A stretch of DNA of 46,238 nucleotides, taken from assembly GCA_903904515.1 (NCBI GenBank), contig CAIVCR010000091.1, positions 1-46,238 of the forward strand, read 5' to 3'. Positions 42,061 to 46,238 of the stretch are shown here, in pieces. The stretch comes from an uncultured Bacteroidia bacterium. GTDB lineage: Bacteria > Bacteroidota > Bacteroidia > Bacteroidales > Prolixibacteraceae. The notes below the pieces were generated by a model. The model did not search any database and was not told the DNA's origin. It saw nothing but the letters and a program-made list of their open reading frames with translations. The position numbers and the translations under genes were made by a program. Numbering within the stretch: the first letter of the stretch is position 1; every line of letters begins with the position of its first letter.

Positions 42061-43599
42061 ATGTCATCAGAGCAGGATAAATTTGAAAGGCTCAATGAGC
42101 GAAACCTCGAAGCAGAAGCCGGTGGAGGACAAGATCGTATTGATCGTCAGCATGCCGCTGGACGAAAAACAGCACGTGAACGTATCGCCGTACTGATTGA
42201 TCCGGGTACTTTTGTCGAGTTGGATAAGTTTGTGGTTCACCGTTCTCATGATTTTGGGATGGAGAACAGCAGATTTTCCGGCGATGGTGTCGTCACAGGC
42301 TACGGGAAGATTGATGGCCGCCTGGTGTATACTTTTGCGCAGGATTTTACCGTTTTTGGTGGAACGATGAGCCGCGCCAATGCCGATAAGATTGTTAAGA
42401 TCATGGATCTTGCCATGAAAATGGGGGCCCCTCTGATCGGATTAAACGATTCAGGTGGTGCCCGCATCCAGGAGGGAATCGAAAGTCTGGCGGGGTATGC
42501 CGACATTTTTTACCGCAATGTGATGAGCTCCGGTGTAATCCCGCAAATCTCAGCTATCCTGGGTCCATGCGCCGGAGGTGCGGTATATTCTCCCGCAATT
42601 ACCGACTTTATCGTAATGGTAAAGGACACAAGTTATATGTTTGTTACCGGTCCGGACGTGGTGAAAGCGGTAACCCATGAAGATGTAACCAAGGAGGAAC
42701 TTGGCGGCGCATCGACACACCATGCCAAAAGCGGTGTGGCCCACTTAACTGCCGACAATGAAGACCATGCCTTGCTCATGATCCGCGAACTGGTGGGATA
42801 TCTCCCTTCCAATAATCTCGAGGAACCTCATGCCATTGACTTCAAGGACGATATTCACCGGGAAGATAAGAACCTCGACACGCTGATTCCTGACGATCCA
42901 AATAAAGCCTACGATATGAAGGAGCTGATCAACAGCATCGCTGATGACCACAACTTCTTTGAAATACAGCCAGCCTTTGCACCCAATATGATCATCGGAT
43001 TTGCACGGTTTGCAGGTCGCAGCGTCGGTATTGTCGCTAATCAGCCAGCCAGCCTCGCCGGTGTGCTTGACATCAATTCATCGGTAAAGAGTGCCCGGTT
43101 TGTCCGTTTTTGCGATGCGTTTAATATTCCGATCGTTACCCTTGTTGATGTTCCCGGATTCTTACCAGGCACTTCGCAGGAATATGGCGGCATTATCCGC
43201 CACGGAGCCAAATTGTTATATGCCTTTGCTGAGGCAACGGTTCCAAAGATTACCCTGATCACCCGTAAGGCTTACGGAGGTGCCTATGATGTTATGAGCA
43301 GCAAACATATTGGCGGAGATATTAATTTCGCATACCCTGCAGCTGAAATCGCTGTTATGGGTGCCGACGGAGCGGTCAAGATCATCCATCGCGAGAAGAT
43401 GAACCCTGAAGAACTGGCTCAGAAGATTGAAGATTACCGCGAGAAATTTGCCAATCCGTATAAGGCAGCTGAACTGGGCTACATCGATGAGATCATCGTC
43501 CCATCACAAACACGGTTCAAACTGATCCAGGCATTGGAGATGACCCAGAATAAACACAAGGCCAATCCACTTAAAAAGCATGGAAATATCCCATTATAA
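42061..43599 (+). CDS. Carboxyltransferase subunit of the acyl-CoA carboxylase (PccB/MmdA-like)
   Basis: A 512-aa crotonase-fold carboxyltransferase that moves the carboxyl from biotin to the acyl-CoA. Motifs are [40 protein letters not shown], the oxyanion segment [12 protein letters not shown], and [18 protein letters not shown] with [10 protein letters not shown], shared by PccB and MmdA. It ends the operon at the terminator 43622-43651. Propionyl-CoA carboxylase (methylmalonyl-CoA made or used) is the best guess. No sodium-pump decarboxylase beta subunit is present in the window, so a methylmalonyl-CoA decarboxylase complex is not supported here. Confidence 0.94.
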   Translation: MSSEQDKFERLNERNLEAEAGGGQDRIDRQHAAGRKTARERIAVLIDPGTFVELDKFVVHRSHDFGMENSRFSGDGVVTGYGKIDGRLVYTFAQDFTVFGGTMSRANADKIVKIMDLAMKMGAPLIGLNDSGGARIQEGIESLAGYADIFYRNVMSSGVIPQISAILGPCAGGAVYSPAITDFIVMVKDTSYMFVTGPDVVKAVTHEDVTKEELGGASTHHAKSGVAHLTADNEDHALLMIRELVGYLPSNNLEEPHAIDFKDDIHREDKNLDTLIPDDPNKAYDMKELINSIADDHNFFEIQPAFAPNMIIGFARFAGRSVGIVANQPASLAGVLDINSSVKSARFVRFCDAFNIPIVTLVDVPGFLPGTSQEYGGIIRHGAKLLYAFAEATVPKITLITRKAYGGAYDVMSSKHIGGDINFAYPAAEIAVMGADGAVKIIHREKMNPEELAQKIEDYREKFANPYKAAELGYIDEIIVPSQTRFKLIQALEMTQNKHKANPLKKHGNIPL

Positions 43600-43621
43600 T
43601 ATTGAATGATTGATAACGAAT

Positions 43622-43651
43622 AAAAAAAGTCCTGGATTCAGGGCTTTTTTT
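43622..43651 (+). terminator. Rho-independent terminator of the carboxylase operon
   Basis: AAAAAAAGTCCTG (43622-43634) pairs with CAGGGCTTTTTTT (43639-43651) with one G-T mismatch and a four-base loop. It lies 22 nt after the stop. Confidence 0.85.
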
Positions 43652-43794
43652 GTTCCCATTAAAATGCAGAATACTAACTTTACACTAATTATCGCTTTTC
43701 CAGTCTCCCGCTGCTGTAAAAGGGCTTTTAGACTACAGCTAAATTTATTCCTACATTTAATTCATAGTATGTATTAAATAATAAATCAAAACCC

Positions 43795-46005
43795 ATGAAC
43801 CTATCTTTCAGAATTTTATCGCTGATATGGTTGATTGTTCCCGGCCAGCCGGCTATTGCACAAACCAGACTTCATCAACTTGGGAACGGTAATTTCTCTG
43901 TCGGAATAACTTCCGAAAAAAATTTATTGCTCGGGTCGGAAAAGGCCAATAAACAGACAATTCCTTTAAAGATAGTTTCCGCATTGGATGGTTGCGAAAC
44001 GGAGGGTGATGTTTCCTCGAAACAACTACCGAATAACGGAATTGAGTACAGCCGATTGTTAAGAAATAAAGCCACCAGTAGCGGCTGCAAAATGACCGAG
44101 CGATATACCCCGACAAAGGCAGGTGTCCATTATGAAATGGAAATCGCAGGAACGGGTTCTCCATGGACCACAAAGATAAAAACTAACATTGGCTATAAAG
44201 CTGGTGAAACATCCCAAATCTGGGCACCATGGGGAGATCCCAGGATCAGTAAAAAATCATTCCCCGAAAACGGAGCAATTAGTGGAGAGCCAATCACCAT
44301 GGAACAAAACTGGGCAGACCCCCTCTGCCCAAGGCCATTTTTTAACGATACGCTGTTTTACGGCGCGCCTTACTTTAAATATAATGACACTAAAATCGGT
44401 TTTTGCCCCTTCCAATGGAACCTGTTGTCCATTCCAATGGTCACCATCCTAGAAAGTAAGAATGATGCCGGGATGAGTGTCGTCCTTAATCCTGGTGATG
44501 ACATTCTGGATCTGACGCTGAATGTTCAATCCGATGGCACCCTTGCCTTTGATCGTTTATTCAACCGTATCTCAACCAAAAATGTACTGAAGTTCTCATT
44601 TGATGTGATTGTCCATGAAGCCGACTGGCGTGGCGGGCTGCGGTGGATGAGCCATAATTATCCCGAATATTTCAATCCTGAAAATCCCCGGGCCGATGGC
44701 ATGGCAGGGACAGGGGCATACTCCGATTCGGATGTTGATTTTGATGTGGCAAAAATGAAGAGCATGGCCTTTAGCGTTAACTGGCGGGCAAGCTTTGATT
44801 TTCCGTATATGGGGATGTTTATTCCCCCGGTTGCCGGGAAAGAGGAGTGGAAACGTTTTGGAGGTCGCATCACCTCTATTGAATCGATGGAAACGTATGC
44901 AAAAAAGATGAAGTCATCAGGCTTCCATGTATTGAGCTATTTCAATGTTACTGAATTTGGTGCAAAAATGAGGTATCCGCTCGAAAAGCCGGCAACAACC
45001 AATCCTTCCGATCTTTGGAAAAGTGCCAACGATTTTCTATCACTCAACCTAAATGATGCTTTGCTTCATGTGCCCATGTCAACAAGCTCCGACGCACTTA
45101 AATTCTATCCGAAAACAAAACAGGGAGGAGCTTTCTTTACCTGGGAAGACGGGGTGATCCTGGATTGTGGCGAACCGGTTTACAAAGATTTTCTCCTGGA
45201 ACAGGCAAACAGACATATTAAATTAATACCCTCATCTGATGGGGTTTGCATCGACCGTATGGACTGGCTTCGCATGTATAATGAAGATCGCGATGACGGG
45301 ATCTCATGGTATATCAACCGACCGGCAAGATCCTTACTCACCTCATGGAAAAAACTCATGAACGAATTTGCCCCTTTGATGCATAAAAACGATAAGGTGA
45401 TCTTTGTGAATAACCACGATAAGCGGATCGACCTGCTCAAAAATATCGACGGCATTTTTGATGAATTTACCTATGGAGGTTCCCCGCTGAATCTTACTGC
45501 CTTATTGTGTATTAACAAACCTGCACTCGGCTGGACCGCCGATAAAGAACCCATAAAAGCTGAAGGGGCAGACAATTTTTTTCAGAAATACCTCTATATG
45601 GGTGTCTATCCAATGGCCCCTTTCCCGGGCAATGATCATTCAATCCTTCCGGAAGCATGGACCGATCAGCAATACCTCGATTATGGACTCTTACTCACTT
45701 CCATGCGTGGTAAAAAATGGGTGCTCGAACCTCATTGCCTTGAAGTGCAAAACGGATTGGCAAAAGCTAACCTGTTTAAGATTCCGGATGGATATGTCGC
45801 TCCGGTTGTTTTCGGAAAGAATACGACCAGCGTAAATCTGACCATTAAAAATATTCCGGGACTGGAAAATGTAAAATGCACCGCAATCTATCCAGGGAAA
45901 GAGGCGCAAACCCTGTTAAAATCCAAATTCAAATCAGGGATATTAACCATTCAGGTTCCGTTGGAACGAAGTTGTGCCATGGTCAAGATTACAAAGGGGA
46001 AATAA
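43795..46005 (+). CDS. Large secreted glycoside-hydrolase-like protein, family not recognised
   Basis: A 736-aa protein with a signal peptide (LIWLIVPGQPAIAQ). Residues about 20-290 look like a beta-sandwich (HQLGNGNFSVGIT, YTPTKAGVHYEME), and about 300-650 like a TIM-barrel catalytic domain. That region carries FDFPYMGMFIPP, HVLSYFNVTEFGAKM, the acidic GVCIDRMDWLRMYNEDRDDG near 485 and GIFDEFTYGG near 555. A C-terminal beta domain follows (about 660-736). The Asp residues of CIDRMDW and DEF are candidate catalytic groups. The architecture recalls alpha-galactosidase-type or GH36/GH31-like enzymes, but I cannot assign a CAZy family. It is monocistronic. Confidence 0.75.
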   Translation: MNLSFRILSLIWLIVPGQPAIAQTRLHQLGNGNFSVGITSEKNLLLGSEKANKQTIPLKIVSALDGCETEGDVSSKQLPNNGIEYSRLLRNKATSSGCKMTERYTPTKAGVHYEMEIAGTGSPWTTKIKTNIGYKAGETSQIWAPWGDPRISKKSFPENGAISGEPITMEQNWADPLCPRPFFNDTLFYGAPYFKYNDTKIGFCPFQWNLLSIPMVTILESKNDAGMSVVLNPGDDILDLTLNVQSDGTLAFDRLFNRISTKNVLKFSFDVIVHEADWRGGLRWMSHNYPEYFNPENPRADGMAGTGAYSDSDVDFDVAKMKSMAFSVNWRASFDFPYMGMFIPPVAGKEEWKRFGGRITSIESMETYAKKMKSSGFHVLSYFNVTEFGAKMRYPLEKPATTNPSDLWKSANDFLSLNLNDALLHVPMSTSSDALKFYPKTKQGGAFFTWEDGVILDCGEPVYKDFLLEQANRHIKLIPSSDGVCIDRMDWLRMYNEDRDDGISWYINRPARSLLTSWKKLMNEFAPLMHKNDKVIFVNNHDKRIDLLKNIDGIFDEFTYGGSPLNLTALLCINKPALGWTADKEPIKAEGADNFFQKYLYMGVYPMAPFPGNDHSILPEAWTDQQYLDYGLLLTSMRGKKWVLEPHCLEVQNGLAKANLFKIPDGYVAPVVFGKNTTSVNLTIKNIPGLENVKCTAIYPGKEAQTLLKSKFKSGILTIQVPLERSCAMVKITKGK

Positions 46006-46083
46006 ATCAGTGTTCCAAGTTATAGTAGTGAAAAAATATTGCATTCCAGTTAATTACCCTTTTACATAAAGAATCAAATTAAA

Positions 46084-46158
46084 AAAAAATGCCACCAAGT
46101 ATCCAAGGCACCAAAAAGGCACCAAAATACGTCCAAAGAATACCTTTGGTGCCTTTTT
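46084..46158. repeat. Intergenic repeat with strong hairpin at right edge
   Basis: AAAAAGGCACCAAA (46112-46125) pairs perfectly with TTTGGTGCCTTTTT (46145-46158). It is preceded by the partial repeats GCCACCAAG, AAGGCACCAAAAAGG. The GGCACCAA motif repeats are typical of a widespread intergenic repeat class. The hairpin may also end the gene at 43795-46005. Confidence 0.65.
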
Positions 46159-46238
46159 GTCCGTCAATCGACAGATTGGAGTTCTGGTGGCGAAAAGCAT
46201 TTATTAATTTTCTTATTTTTACTTAATTAAAATGATCC

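Noticed and set aside
1..46238. CRISPR arrays, tRNA and rRNA genes
   Set aside because: No regularly spaced repeats, cloverleaf sequences or rRNA-like conserved stretches were seen on either strand.

Overview
The window looks like chromosomal DNA of a free-living member of the Bacteroidota, most likely Bacteroidales/Marinilabiliales-like (inferred from gene content, with no marker gene to fix it). The evidence is Bacteroidota-specific families (the DUF6048/DUF6452 pair, propeller-type LytS kinases, GH38/GH16/BNR secreted enzymes), near-absence of Shine-Dalgarno sites, and several promoters of the Bacteroidota type (TTG about 17-23 nt upstream of TAnnTTTG). No rRNA, tRNA, CRISPR, intact insertion sequence or prophage was found. 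Most of the window is ordinary, with well-formed genes and short AT-rich gaps.

Layout. 1-4.5 kb: an orphan ABC sugar-binding lipoprotein gene broken by two in-frame stops, a small hypothetical, a WecA-type glycosyl-phosphate transferase and a YceI protein. 4.4-6.9 kb: a regulator/membrane-protein/CreD block whose two promoters share one 17-bp palindrome. 7-9.7 kb: a lipocalin-like lipoprotein, an NlpC/P60-like secreted protein and a 5'-truncated molybdopterin oxidoreductase remnant. 9.7-13.5 kb: a sugar isomerase-like exported protein and cysDN (ATP sulfurylase). 13.5-17.9 kb: a LytTR response regulator and a giant two-component-propeller histidine kinase, preceded by a 90-aa orphan. 18.2-20.5 kb: an ECF sigma factor with a His/Cys-rich membrane protein, and an exported alpha/beta hydrolase. 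20.6-24.3 kb: ETF:quinone oxidoreductase followed by a fused EtfB-EtfA protein. 24.6-30.5 kb: GH38 alpha-mannosidase, a long non-coding stretch with a 224-bp nested palindrome, a PPOX-family flavoprotein and a BNR/sialidase-like protein. 30.7-33 kb: glpK-glpF. 33.2-37.9 kb: ChaN-like protein, DUF6452-DUF6048, a metallophosphoesterase, a GNAT acetyltransferase and a BFD-like 2Fe-2S protein. 37.9-39.7 kb: GH16 glucanase, a repeat element and peptidase E. 39.8-43.6 kb: a three-gene biotin-dependent acyl-CoA (probably propionyl-CoA) carboxylase operon. 43.8-46.0 kb: a large secreted glycoside-hydrolase-like protein of unknown family.

How the genes fit together. The metabolic theme is heterotrophy. 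Secreted or periplasmic glycan-active enzymes (GH38, GH16, BNR, esterase-like hydrolase, the unknown 736-aa protein) release sugars. GlpF/GlpK bring in glycerol, the acyl-CoA carboxylase feeds the methylmalonyl-CoA route, and ETF/ETF-QO collects electrons from acyl-CoA dehydrogenation into the quinone pool. No SusC/SusD pair is present, so this is not a classical polysaccharide utilisation locus.

The least-explained signals are regulatory and repetitive rather than a new enzyme system: the shared ACTTTG-N5-CAAAGT palindrome over the -7 boxes of the creD block, a small inverted-repeat family present in three states of decay, and several large palindromic intergenic elements.
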